64,000 nucleotides of DNA from Phymorhynchus buccinoides (GCA_017654935.2 CM065684.1:59815812-59879811); one strand, 5' to 3'. Positions 46,023 to 57,974 are shown, counted from the first letter of the stretch. The notes: generated by a model not told the origin, from the letters alone. Numbers and translations: made by a program.

Positions 46023-46431
46023 CACAGCTGTTTCGGGAGGAACATTTAGTTTATCTATATTTTCATAAGTTTTTTCAAGCAAACTTTAGTTAACTATAAG
46101 TAACTTTTCATAAATAACAGGCGAGGATATGTTGTAGTATGTGACAAGATTACTTACAGTCAGTGGATATTGCTAGATTTTCACTCATAGGCAATCTTAT
46201 TTATGTTTGTGATACTAAGTATATTATTTCTACTAGATATGTTGATTGATACTGCTCACAAAAATAAGTTTTTACCATAAATCTGAGGGAAGAAATATAT
46301 TTGAAATACTATGTAGAGCATACAGCCAAAATATCTTTACAGACAAAAGCTTGGTACAGTTTTTATCTAAGATTTCTAGATTCAGGCTTTTAACTAAATA
46401 GCTTGATTTTGTGTGGGACGGAACAGCTGTG
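46023..46431. mobile_element. MITE-like insertion with CACAGCTGTT termini
   Basis: About 409 bp between RT blocks DHL and KKAYDSVWH. Left end CACAGCTGTTTCGG, right end (reversed) CACAGCTGTTCCG. ACCA flanks both sides (46019-46022 and 46432-46435). AT-rich and non-coding. Superfamily unknown. Confidence 0.6.
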
Positions 46432-47509
46432 ACCACTCAAATCAAACGACAATTTTCTCGAAGAAAAAGTACTTTGGCTACCATCTTTGAAGGCAAAAAA
46501 AGCATATGACAGCGTGTGGCATGCCAGATTACTTTATAAATTAAAAGAGATTGGAATCAGTGGTAAATTATACATGTACATTAAAACGTTTTTGAAGGAC
46601 AGACAGATATGCACTAACATTGGCAATGTTTATTCGTCCTTCAGTCCTTCAGATTTGCGTTGGGTTCAGTTATTGCACCAATCTTATTCTCAATCTTTAT
46701 TTATGATCTTCCAAAATCATTGTCCAAGAGCACACATTTAGTACAATATGCTGATGACATTGCTATATGGATAAATACTAGTTTAAGAAAACATTCAAAT
46801 AAAAGAACTATCAATCATGTGCAGAAGATATGTCAACATGAATTAGACAGATTTAGCTGATTGCATAAAGGAAAATGGTCTAGAATTATTAGGAGAAAAA
46901 ACGTGCTTAATGTTGTTTAGCAATGGAGAAAATCCTTCTGATCTTCCTAACTTAAAACTAGAAGGAAATGTTTTAAATATCAACAGTATGTTACATTTTT
47001 AGGAGTATGTTTAACACCCAAGCTCAGTTGGGAAACGCACATTGAATATTTACTAAATAAGGCAAGCAAAAGGTTAAATTTCCTGAAATTAGTTAACTGT
47101 CAGCCTTGGGGTCAGGATTCAAAAACTTTATTACATCTGTCTGTTTCCTTAGTTCGATCAGATAGTAAATATGTTAAATTGGCTTTAGGGGTGCCAGTTC
47201 ATGCAAATACCGTTACAAGCTATCAAGCTGCAGATGTAATTATCACTTGGTGAGCAACGTCTCTTACATGTTTCTAAATATGTGGTTCGAAGTTTATCAG
47301 TCAAAAATTCCGTAACTGACGAATTATTTATAGACTCCAATACAGATTTTCCCAAAAGGGCTAAAAGCATTTCATATTTATAACCAATAATAGACCAGTT
47401 GACATAAGCTAGAACTCCAAGGCTACATCAAAATGTTGTTATGCTCTGAACGGTTGTGCAGGGATTGTCTTAAGCCATGACAAGCTCCCAGCATAACATC
47501 ATCAGTCTA

Positions 47510-47685
47510 AAATCCCCCGAAGACGGAGTGTGGCTGCCCACATGGCGAGGTAATCAGAAACGGCCACACACTTAATGTTCTCATCCCTAGCTGGTGCATT
47601 TGTACTGAATTGTTCAAGTGCTCTGGCTGTTTGGATGATCCCTGGAGTCGTTAAGCCAGGGAACAACAACAACAACAACCAATAA
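47510..47685 (-). repeat. Dispersed repeat family R1, copy 3
   Basis: Reverse complement of the 440-640 copy: CCCGAAGACGGAGTGTGGCT, ACACACTTAATGTTCTCATC, TGATCCCTGGAGTCGTTAAG, then (AAC)n. Inserted inside the RNase H LINE between RT and RNase H. Confidence 0.75.
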
Positions 47686-48740
47686 TAAATTATACCTCTA
47701 AACTTATGTCGGATTGTAATATTGATCTAATGTCAGTCCCAGAAAGTCCCATGATACCTAAGATGCCTCCTTGGGAGCATATAAGCGGACATTTTGATTA
47801 TGAATACACAAATGTTATGAAATCTAAAAATATAAACGTTTTAGTGAATGAAGTTAAGGAACATCTTGACACTTGTTATAGTAATCATCTTAAAATTTAT
47901 ACTGACGGTTCAGTTATGGATAATATTGGATGTGGTTCTGGTTTTGTTATTCATAGGCTTAAAAAAACAAAAGTATTTTCACATTGGTAAAGGGTTTTCC
48001 ATATTCACAGCAGAATTATATGCAATATTGATGGCTTTAGCTTGTATTTGTGATATCCCCATATGCTTTTGCAACATTCTTATTTGTGTTGATTCCAAAT
48101 TTGTCTTACAATCTTTCCAGCATTGGGAAAGTAAAGCACGAAGAGATCTGCTTTTTGATATACATCATCATATACATTTTATGAAGATGAAGGGAATAAA
48201 TGTAGATTTGCGTTGGGTCCCTTCTCATTGTGGGTTGAAATGGAATGAAACAGCAGATAGTCGTGCTAAGCTTGGAGCTAAACATCATTCTGAAACTGAT
48301 TTTAATCATATCCTAAAGATGGCTTCAGTTGAATTTTTGTTGATTGTGGAAACGTCTGTTCACGATAGAAAGAGTGGAGAAATGTTATTGCATTTACTGA
48401 ACCCCCCTCGTTATATATCCAAGATTATTATAAAACTAAAGTTAAAAGCATGGAAATACTCTTATAATGTTTCCTGTAGTTGTGGTAATCCTACACCAGT
48501 ACATCATTTGTTAAAAGAATGCCCAATTTTAACATCACTTTATAGAAAACGTCTTTGATATTGCTACTGTTATAGCAAATTCTGAAATTGCCAAATTGTT
48601 ATGATTTGTTGATGCCTTGTTACTAGAAATTGTTGTATTTTATGCATTAGTTTTGTTAATTATTAATACGTTTTTGGTTCTTTTTTGTCTAATATCACTA
48701 TTGGTGAAAAGACGTTAAATTAAACTACCGAACCGAACTG

Positions 48741-49020
48741 AACATGATGATACTTAGAGGCCTTCAGGACAAGTCTGGCAGCTGAGTTCTGGACTTTTTG
48801 GAGCTTGTCAATGAGGTGTTGGGGGCAGCCATACAAGAGTGAATTACAATAATTTAGAGCACAGACTAGTATCTTAGCAGTATCTATAGACAGGAGATGG
48901 TGAATCGCACCAATGCGACGCAGCTCACAGTATGCTGACCGACAGATAATTTGAACTTGTGTGTCAACACTCATATCTTGAGAGATGTGGAAGCCAAGAT
49001 TTCTAGCAGAAATCATACAT
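48741..49020 (-). pseudogene. CR1/L2-like LINE fragment, post-RT region
   Basis: Minus-strand frame: SARNLGFHISQDMSVDTQVQ, LRRIGAIHHLLS, YCNSLLYGCPQHLIDKLQKV and QNSAARLVLKASK, the conserved segment after the RT core. Joins the composite repeat at about 49016. Confidence 0.85.
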
Positions 49021-49650
49021 GAGGCATCTCTGCGGAAGATGCTCTGCGGTCTGATCTTCTTATCCGCAAGGACCAGCAGGAGATGGCACCAGCTTCACTT
49101 TTAGGGACATGTGACTATTCAGTCTTTTGTGTCCAGTACGAAGCCTCATCAGGACACTTTGCTGCTCTCTCGTCAACTGGCGATAGTCGTCCTTTGAAAG
49201 TGTTGGTTTTGCGGTTGTCCTGATGATGCTCCGCAATTCGCCGAATGTGACGCTGTTGTCACAGTATTTGCATAGGAACAATATACTGCATAACACACGA
49301 GGCGTTTTGTTTCCAGTGTCTCAACAACGCACGATGGGTTATCCAGTACTGTTCGATACATTTCACGCTAGGTAAGCTTTGAAGGCCAGGGGTTCGAATC
49401 CCGTCAGATGCCATTCGAAAACAAAATGGTAATAGGATATATACTCCCAGGAATTGTGCGACCCGGACCCCTTCGTACGTAAAGAGTTAATCCCTAAGCA
49501 TTTGATTGAGGGTCGGGTGAATGTGGAATGGGGGCTAGGGGTGGGAGTTGGGGTACAATTCTTTGGAGACCTTCTTTTCTCCAGCTCTCCCTTGCGTTTC
49601 TGTGTAGGCCTACATTACAGTAAGATATTTGCCACAAGCTTGTGAACATT
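49020..49650 (-). repeat. Composite repeat, copy 2
   Basis: Minus strand: TFGELRSIIRTTAKP, DDYRQLTREQQSVLMRLRTG, HKRLNSHMSL, PAGPCG, then, past a stop, EDQTAEH: the C-terminal finger region of an RNase H-type LINE. To the right, on the plus strand, CACGCTAGGTAAGC and GGTTCGAATCC (B box), then GATTGAGGGTCGGGTGAATG and a pyrimidine-rich end. Same composite as 19030-19810 and 54690-55092. Confidence 0.75.
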
Positions 49651-49979
49651 TCAATTCTAAAAGCGATATTTCACACATCAAAATCAGCCCATAGCATTGT
49701 GGAGGTTTATTTTCCAAAGAGAAACAGGCAGACAAACTAACAATGACAAAACCATTCGGCCTTCTTTGAAGAAAAAAAAGCTTCCAGAGGTAGGACTATT
49801 CCTAAATAGCCAAGATATCATCAAAGAAATTTTACACAACGTAACCATGTATGAACGTCTTATGATTTAGACACGTAGAAGAAATGTTAACTCTACGACA
49901 ACTGGATATTGGGGTGTTTTGGTTGAAATGTGTCCCCCACCCCCCACCCCTACATTTCTCGATCTTTACCTTTACCGTT

Positions 49980-50145
49980 TGTTTAGAGGACCTTCGAGGA
50001 CCTTCCCCAACGCCAGCTGTTCTCAAATCCACTGACAGTGGGGATGTACTCTGGGCAAGGCATCTCTACTACAAACAAATTCTAGCCCAGCCCGCCGGAA
50101 TAGCATCTACCCCTCGGCTATCTGGCAGTCATGGTCAGAAACGAC
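49980..50145 (-). repeat. Dispersed repeat family R3, minus copy
   Basis: CCTTCCCCAACGCCAGCTGT, GTGGGGATGTACTCTGGGCA, AAGGCATCTCTACTACAAAC, CCAGCCCGCCGGAATAGC and CTGGCAGTCATGGTCAGAAA: reverse complement of 28870-29125. Confidence 0.7.
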
Positions 50146-50453
50146 TGACTGGTAAACATACCTTCTTGAGCTAATAGTTACTCTGCTGTAGGAAACAGTT
50201 TATTTACAGTAACTCTTAAAAGCTTTCTTTCAGGCCAACTGCTGTTTTACTGTGGCCTATGGTTAATTAGTTTAAAATCAATTGCTCGTTGTGCATGGAA
50301 AAGAAAGCGATGTCTTATCAAATGTAATTACTGATCAATAGAAAGCAAAACTTAGAATTGACTGAAGTCGATTGTGTTGCTATGAACACAATGGCTTTAT
50401 GGACTCGTGCCTTTGTACGGCTTTTACTAAAACAACAGGTTTACTGTCGCCCA

Positions 50454-51323
<870 letters not shown>

Positions 51324-51947
51324 TTAGCAACAACATTGAAGAACAATAATCATTATGTTTTGCGGTTTCGTTAATAAGTATCTGCGTGAGTGATTTACAG
51401 GATACGTGACTTTCTCTTCATTTAGTCCCGTGTAACTGCTTAATTAGACCCTAAAGTAATGGATAACCACGCGCTCGGATCCATACACACAAACGCATGC
51501 ATAAGCGCACGTACACACATCTAAATGTTTCCGTAGGAAACCCCGTGAATAAATAAAAGAAAGAAGGACAAAATAAAAACAAGCGCACGCGTTTACGCGT
51601 CCGTTCAATTCTTTCCTTCTTTCTGTTACTTATTTACGGCATTTCCGAACGTAAACATTTAGTTGTGTGTACGTGCGCTGAGCATGGAGTGAAGAGGAAA
51701 AGAACAAGCCACACCTAAGAGTCAAATTAATAGGCTCACAGGCTCACCAGTTCTACGAGTAACTCAATGACTGTATAGCGCTTCAAGAGTTCTGTCTAAT
51801 ACCAATGCTAAATCCTATGTATCTATCAATGAAGAATGGCATAATGTAACGAAACATAACCCAATGGGACTTAACACACTCTAAGACTTGTCCAGCTTCC
51901 CGAGATTTGACTCTACACGTCCAACAGAGCTATCCAATAACACCAAT

Positions 51948-53066
51948 ATGTTCACCATGTCGCAGCATAGTTCTTCGCAGTCCGTTAGCATAATTACGAA
52001 CACCTCGGCTCCCCAAGGCTGCCTCACGGTGAGGCTCAACGAGCTGGAATTCCTTCCTTGGGACAACCCAGACAACATCGTCAGCGCTGAAGTGGAAGCC
52101 ACCGCCAGACGACTGAAAGACGCCATCTTGCTTCCTATTCTCTTTCTGATTGGAGGTCCCGCTAACGTCATCAACATGGCGGTGTTTTACAAACAAGGGC
52201 TGCAGGAACGGGTCAATCTGTGTCTCTTCGCTTTGTCGCTAGCTGACGAGCTGTATTTAATCCAGACCATGTTTCTGTACGGCGAACAGCTGCACTTGCA
52301 GTTCACAACCCGAGAAGTCTACGGGCCTATTATGACATTCATGCTCAATCATAACTTGGTGGGTTTCTTTGGTTTCAACTTCGTGTCTCAGATTATTTCC
52401 GCTATTATCGCCAGCGAGAGGTGTTTGTGTGTCCTTAGTCCTCTGAAAGCTCAGAGAATGCTGCAAACTAAAGCAATGGCGGTCGTGATAGCCGTGGTCT
52501 ATATTACTGTAGTGGGTTTGTACTTCTTCGTGGCTTCCCGATATCGAATCGGTTGCGTTTATGATCAGTTTTCTGGCGTGAGTTTCAAAACTGTTATTGC
52601 GGGAGAGTTTTATCAAAATCACGAACAGTTGATCAATTATTTAGACAGCTTTGTCTACGGGGCTGCCATTCCAGGAGTCGTGGTCATTGTGGTGACGACA
52701 GCCACCATTTTGACGATTCTCAAATTACGACAAATCGTAACATGGCGGACGGAAACCTCGTCAGCAATCTCGGCACGGGAAGTAGCGTTGACCCGGATGT
52801 TGATCGGGAGTTCTCTGCTCTTTATCGTCTGCGTCACTCCTATTGGGGTTTTCCGGTTCGTGTTTCTCTTTATACCAGAAATGAACAATGGTAGGCGACA
52901 TCAGAATTTTTATCTGACCAGTCTGTGGATTATGGAGACAGTGTCTTACATCAATTCCACGTTCAATTTTTTTGTCTATTTAGCTATGGGCTCACGATAC
53001 CGCGAAACGTTGAGGTCGTTGTTGTTCAGGCGAAAGGAGAAAACTTCCAAGAAAATTATGCTATAA
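51948..53066 (+). CDS. Class A (rhodopsin-like) orphan GPCR, copy B
   Basis: Single-exon receptor, colinear with copy A with about 17 substitutions and no indel over the shared frame. It has the same TM pattern and motifs: GGPANVINM, SLADEL, SERCL, CVTPIGVFRF and NFFVYLAMG. The frame is open from 51888, but the codon there is TTG: the 9 bases that supply ATG in copy A are absent, so translation should start at Met (51948) or three codons later (51957). That leaves a short extracellular N-terminus with the NTS glycosylation site. Differences cluster in TM3-TM4 (for example NHNLVGFFGF, AVVIAVVYITVV), where ligand-proximal residues lie in class A receptors. ATTAAA occurs in both copies about 60-90 bases after the stop. 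Confidence 0.9.
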   Translation: MFTMSQHSSSQSVSIITNTSAPQGCLTVRLNELEFLPWDNPDNIVSAEVEATARRLKDAILLPILFLIGGPANVINMAVFYKQGLQERVNLCLFALSLADELYLIQTMFLYGEQLHLQFTTREVYGPIMTFMLNHNLVGFFGFNFVSQIISAIIASERCLCVLSPLKAQRMLQTKAMAVVIAVVYITVVGLYFFVASRYRIGCVYDQFSGVSFKTVIAGEFYQNHEQLINYLDSFVYGAAIPGVVVIVVTTATILTILKLRQIVTWRTETSSAISAREVALTRMLIGSSLLFIVCVTPIGVFRFVFLFIPEMNNGRRHQNFYLTSLWIMETVSYINSTFNFFVYLAMGSRYRETLRSLLFRRKEKTSKKIML

Positions 53067-53394
53067 TGGTTGTTGACAACATCATTCTCGAGTCATCATT
53101 ATCAATAGCGGCAGCAGCTGAAGCAATAATAACAACCCTTTGAGGGACGCCATTAAAGTGACTACCTACTCCTTGTGAATGCGGAACATTAGGGCAAACA
53201 CAATGGCGGTGGTACGTACACCTATAATATCTTATTACATTATAATGTGTAATCATGTATCTATATGAATCGTGCAGGCTGGCTTTAAAACAATATTTTG
53301 AAGTGAATTGTCCCTTTCAGGGCCTTTGTCAGGACAACCCGAGGGATCTTCAGACGACTGCTGCTTTCATGCGGGCAGCCGGCATCTCCGTTTG

Positions 53395-53640
53395 AAGTGA
53401 TCAACGAGGACGACGACGACGAAGAAGAATTGTCCCTTTTGTGAAGCGTGTGACGACGAAGTCGACGACGAAAAACAAGAAGAAGTGTCCCTTTTGTGAA
53501 GTGTTTGACGAGGACAACGACGACGACGAAGAAGAAGAAGAAGAAGAATTGTCCCTTTTGTGAAGTGTTTGACGAAGAAGAAGAAGAAGAAGAAGAAGAA
53601 GTAGTAAAAGAAGAAGAACTGTGGCTTTAGCTAGAGACTT
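53395..53640 (+). repeat. GAC/GAA-rich degenerate minisatellite (copy B)
   Basis: Units of TTGTCCCTTTTGTGAAGTGT followed by GACGAC or GAAGAA runs; counterpart of 26745-26970, with different triplet counts. Confidence 0.8.
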
Positions 53641-53767
53641 GCACTGTATTATTTCTTCTTTTTTTCCCCAGACTCTCTATCGAATCATTTCATTGAACGT
53701 TCATCTGTGTGTTTCTTTGTGTACTCTTTTCTCCGTTTCAGCTTCTACGATCTTATTCCCATATGTA

Positions 53768-53770
<3 letters not shown>

Positions 53771-53848
<78 letters not shown>
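53771..53848. repeat. (CT)n microsatellite
   Basis: Pure run of about 39 CT units. Confidence 0.95.
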
Positions 53849-53851
<3 letters not shown>

Positions 53852-54426
53852 AGAGAGAGGAGGGATAAAAGAGACAGACGCAGACACATTTGTGGGGGAA
53901 CAAACAATCAAACAAACCGTGCATCACACTTCGCCAAACCACATCTAGCCTAATCACATCTCGCCTAATTACGCTTGTCCTAATCATTATTGAGTCTCGA
54001 TCATATGTAACACTTCGCCTAAAATTTCTAAACCTAGGGCTAAGGTTATGGAGTGCCTTTCTGCATGCGTTGTAGGTAGGAAGGCTGGATGCAATGTTAT
54101 CAGCTTGTCCGTTATCTTAAGCAGCCTCTTGAAGCATGTCGTTGTATATCCTGTGCAGATGTGTCTGTGGTTCCCGAGTGACTCGTTGCTTCATGTCAGC
54201 AACGATGCGATAACCCAGGTTTAGGCTAATTAGGCGAGTCGTGCTAATGCTCTTAGGCGGAATGCTACGCCAGGAAGTGCCAGCATGGAAGGTCGAGATC
54301 AAAGGATTAGGCGAAGTGTAATTTGGCGCCCAAACAAACATACAATCTCAAACGAGTCACAGAAACAGACCTAAAACAAGTAGGCCTATTAGAAAAGCTC
54401 TTGCGACGTAACCTTAGTTTAGGCCA

Positions 54427-54690
54427 TCACTCTGCAAAATTATTAAAGTGTATCACACTCTGTGACACCTCAGTATCATTGGCATATTTGTGGAAATCGC
54501 ATGAATGTGCAACAATCACATCAGACAATGGCTGTGAGTAGAGAGTAAAGAGAACAGGGCCCCAAAATGAACCCTGTGGGACTCCATATCTGAGAGATGA
54601 GTAAGCTGATAGAACTCCATTTACCATGACAGAGAAGGTACGGCCACTTAAGTAAGACATGAACCAACTTAGCAACATGTAGCTATTCAG
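54427..54690 (-). pseudogene. CR1/L2-like RT fragment at the duplication edge
   Basis: Minus strand: WFMSYLSGRTFSVMVNG, RYGVPQGSFWGPVLFTLYSQ, PLSDVIVAHS and FHKYANDTEVSQ, that is RT blocks with YADD changed to YAND. It reads in frame into the neighbouring RNase H-LINE piece (RTGHNRLNSYM), so a 145-residue chimeric frame exists by chance. Confidence 0.8.
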
Positions 54691-55092
54691 TCTGTTGTGT
54701 CCAGTATGAAGCCTTACCAGGACACTTTGCTGCTCTCTGGTCAACTGGCGATAGTCGTCCTTTGAAAGTGTTGGCTTTGCGGTTGTCCTGATGATGCTCC
54801 GCAATTCGCCGAATGTGATGCCATTGTCACAGCATTTGCATAGGAACAATATACTGCATAACACACGAGGCGTTTTGTTTCCAGTGTCTCAACAACGCAC
54901 AATGGGTTATCCAGTACTGTTCGATACATTTTAGGCAACTTTCACGCTAGGTAAGCAGATTTGAAGGCCATGGGTTCGAATCCCGTCAGATACAATTCGA
55001 AAACAAAATGGTAATAGGATATAATAATAAATTATATGCTTCCAGGAATTGTGTGGCCCGGACCCCTTCGTACGTAAAGAATTAATCCTTAA
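54690..55092 (-). repeat. Composite repeat, copy 3
   Basis: Minus strand TFGELRSIIRTTAKP, DDYRQLTREQQSVLVRL; plus strand CACGCTAGGTAAGC, an extra 3 bases, then GGTTCGAATCC. Truncated at both sides compared with copies 1 and 2. Confidence 0.7.
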
Positions 55093-55094
55093 GC

Positions 55095-56657
55095 ATGGCC
55101 TTCCCCACCCACCAGAAATATCACACCCTTGACCTGGTTTTCGTCAGGTTTGACGACGAAGACGTCCTGAGGTCCACTGCTCCTGACTTCTTCCTGGACT
55201 TTTCCGACCATCACTGTGTTGTTTCCTGCCTCCGATTATCTCTGCCCTCATACCCTCCTGTGTATGCTGAGACCAGGAAGATCTCCTCCATCGACATCAC
55301 TGCCTTCATGTCTGACCTCAGGGCCAGACTGGACTCTTCTCCACAGCCTTCTGCCGACCAGCTCCACCACCTCCTGACCAGTCTACTCGATCTTCACGCC
55401 CCTGTTATCCATCGCAAGATCTCCATCGCCGTAGTATGCTTCTGTGGCACCTGAGATGACTCAGGTTATACAGGAACGCCACTATGCAGAGTGCCAGTGG
55501 GTTAAGACTGGACTTGAAATTCACAAACAGATTTTTCGTGCCATGAACAAAATTGTGTCTGACATTATCGATAAGGCCAAATGCTCTTGTTTGAATGCCC
55601 AAATTCTTACTTGTACTACTTTGCGTCAATTGTTTAGCTTAGCCAACTCCCTCCTTGGCAAACCAAAGTCCACACCCCTACCTTCCTCTATCCCTGTGTC
55701 TGAACTCCCTCAACGTTTCTCTGATTTCTTTCACAGCACTATAGTCACTATCCGCCAAAATCTTGATTCTCAATCTGCTCCACCATCAACTGTCCCTGAT
55801 CCCTCCTTTTCTGGCAGCATGTGGTCTGAGTTCCGTTCTGTTTCCACTGAAGAGGTTAAGAAGATTTTGACCCAAACTCATTCTACCCCATCCGTACAGC
55901 CGCATTTATCTTCTCTGGCCCAACTGTGCAGAGAACTTTGAGCATAACGATGAAAAATGTTTAGAAAAATTGCTATAACTGTGAAACAATTCACTGTACT
56001 GTTTAAAAATGTTACGTGTTATTGTCAAATGCGTGTTTTAAATGTTTACAAAGTTTCATGGAATTTGAAATGCGGTTTGTAGTTCTAAAAATAACTCTTT
56101 TACACACACAAAAACAGTAATAAAGAAAAGGTTTGTTCTTCATGCAATGATCAAAAGTAGAGCTTTCTACGTCACCTACATTCGCTAAAAACTCAATACA
56201 ATCGCTATTTTTGTCATTATAATGGTCTTAAATCAATCCAAAAACAATTTTACTTGTCGTTTCATGACTCGGACACTATAGATATCAACCCATCATCGAA
56301 ACAAATCGGTAAAAATGCGAGAAATCTGCTCCAAAATCGATAAACTCTATGCATGACTGGAAAGGAAGTGTCTGTAAACAGGCTAAAGCTACCAAAGTGA
56401 ACAATTTGAGGACGAGAACAAAGCTAGACGCTTCAGTTTGAAGATGGGTTTGTATTACGAGTTAACTCGTAAACGGGCAGATATGGTTGGTGTCAGTTTA
56501 CGAGTATACTCGTAAATGGGGTAGAATGACCTGTGAACTAGACCCTCTACCTTCATCTCTCTTCTCCCAGTGTCTTGATGATCTCCTTTCTTACTTTACA
56601 TCCATCATCAATGAATCTCTATGTTCAGGCTGCTGTCCATCTCATTTCAAATCGCTC
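55095..56657 (+). mobile_element. CR1/L2-like LINE fragment (element 1), split by a MITE
   Basis: End of the APE endonuclease (YHTLDLVF, SDHHCVVSCLRLSLP), linker (RKISSIDITAFMSDL, HAPVIHRKIS), then after a frameshift near 55435 QWVKTGLEIHKQIFRA, SLANSLLGKPK, EEVKKILTQT, a break (55879-56528), TCELDPLPSSLFSQCLDDLL and IINESLCSGCCPSHFK. It stops at about 56657, where another element of the same group begins. Confidence 0.85.
55879..56528. mobile_element. 650-bp MITE with CATTCTACCCCAT inverted termini
   Basis: The left end and the reversed right end both read CATTCTACCCCAT. Near the right end are two perfect palindromes, TTACGAGTTAACTCGTAA (56455-56472) and TTTACGAGTATACTCGTAAA (56497-56516), 24 bp apart. 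Non-coding and AT-rich. Removal joins LTQT to TCELDPL of the LINE. TSD is very short or absent (ACT/ACC). Confidence 0.8.
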
Positions 56658-57974
56658 TGGTATTCGGCCGTCAGTGACACTTTGCGTGAGGCAAAACGAG
56701 TGCGTCGCCGTGCTGAGAGGAAGTGGTTAAAAACTGGCCTGACAGTGCACCATCAAATATTCCTGATGGCAAAGGACGCAGTGACCGAGATTGTCCAGCA
56801 TGCCAAGGAGGAGTACTGGAGCTCTTTGATCGAGGGCAGCACGACCTCGAGGTCTCTGTTCCTGAACAGTGATCGTTTGCTTGGCAGGAGCAGAGACTTC
56901 ATCCTTCCAACGGACATTTCTTCCAGTGACCTTCCTGATGCCTTCGCCGAGTATTTCACCAACAAAATTAAGTTAATTAGAGAAGAACTCGATAAGTCAA
57001 GCCCGTCCACCACCAGTCCTCTCTATGCTGATGAACCTTTCATCTCGTCCTCTTTTTGTGACTTTCGGACTATCTCAGAGGACGAGGTGAGAGCGATCAT
57101 CAAAAAGGCCAAGCCCAAAACGTGTGCTCTGGACCCCATCCCCACACCCCTTTTGGTTGAATGTGTCGATGTGCTCCTTCCTGCTCTGACCTCCATCATC
57201 AACAGATCCTTGCAGTCTGGCACTTTCCCAGATCTCTATAAACAAGCAATAGTAACACCACTCCTCAAAAAACCAACTCTAGAAGCAAACAACCTTAAAA
57301 AAAACTACCACCCTGTCAGCAACCTCTCTTTCATGTTAACAATCACAGAAAAGATCGTTCTCCTGCAGCTCTCTGAATACCTGCACAGCAACAACCTCTT
57401 CCCTGTCTCTCAGTCTGCCTATCGCCCTTCCCACAGCACTGAAACAGCTCTGCTCAAAGTCATGAACGACCTCCTTCACTCTGCTGACTCTGGAAAACTC
57501 TCTGTTCTTACCCTATTAGATCTCTCTGCAGCATTTGACACAATAGACCACTCCATTCTCACTGATCGTCTCTCCTATTCCTATGGCATCTCTGGTACTG
57601 CACTGACGTGGATCTCATCCTATCTCTCCAACAGAACACAAACTGTGTCAACCCATAACCACCAGTCCCCGCCTTTTCTCTTGGAGTTTGGTGTCCCACA
57701 AGGGTCAGTCTTGGGCCCCGCTCTTTTCACTCTGTACTCAAAGCCTCTCACTTCTATCACTGCCCAGCATGACATCCCTAGTCAGTCCTTTGCTGACGAC
57801 CAACAACTACATGCCTCTTCACCACCAGATCAGATTCAAGATACAATCAACCAGACTCAGGACTGCATCACAGACATCAAACACTGGATGACCACAAACA
57901 AACTCAAACTCAATGATGATAAAACTGAGGCCCTCCTTGTCCGTTCCCAGCATAAACCATTGTCAGACTCCGCT
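56658..57974 (+). mobile_element. CR1/L2-like LINE ORF2 (element 2), running into the gap
   Basis: Open without interruption: YSAVSDTLREAKRVRRRAER, KWLKTGLTVHHQIF, DLPDAFAEYFTNKIKLIREE, KTCALDPIPTPLLVECVDVL, AIVTPLLKKPTLEANNLKKN, YHPVSNLSF (YRPVSNLSF in most relatives), LLDLSAAFDTIDHSIL, FGVPQGSVLGPALFTLYSKP, FADDQQLHASS (box FADD) and NKLKLNDDKTEALLVRS. The sequence then meets the 500-N gap. Preserved frame implies a young copy. It is fused in frame to element 1, so the 665-codon frame starting at 56487 is a chimera of MITE, element 1 and element 2, not a gene. Confidence 0.9.

Larger units (their letters stand above)
45305..48740 (+). mobile_element. RNase H-containing LINE (I/Nimb-like), decayed, with two nested insertions
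   Basis: Coding remnants in order: IIAQAKKTYWEAF, KVKEMKNCN, LEKAEAFAGVF, SAVGLDGISYLML, VSSYRTISLTSHVGKIMDKI, QQAGFRKGRRTTDHL, a break (46023-46431), KKAYDSVWHARLLYKL, VQYADDIAIW, then NINSMLHFLG-type sequence near 46980, a break at 47510-47685, then RNase H: IYTDGS, ELYAILMAL, CVDSKFVLQS and WVPSHCGLKWNETADSRAK, so the D-E-D-D acidic residues are visible. It ends with the finger CSCGNPTPVHHLLKECP. The 3' end is GGTGAAAAGACGTTAAATTA then an ACCGA-type tail. Multiple shifts and stops; inactive. The clade is inferred from RNase H plus the C-terminal finger. Confidence 0.85.

Noticed and set aside
47848..48558. RNase H frame as a host ribonuclease H gene
   Set aside because: It ends in a LINE-type C-terminal finger and follows RT blocks of the same element, with shifts and stops.
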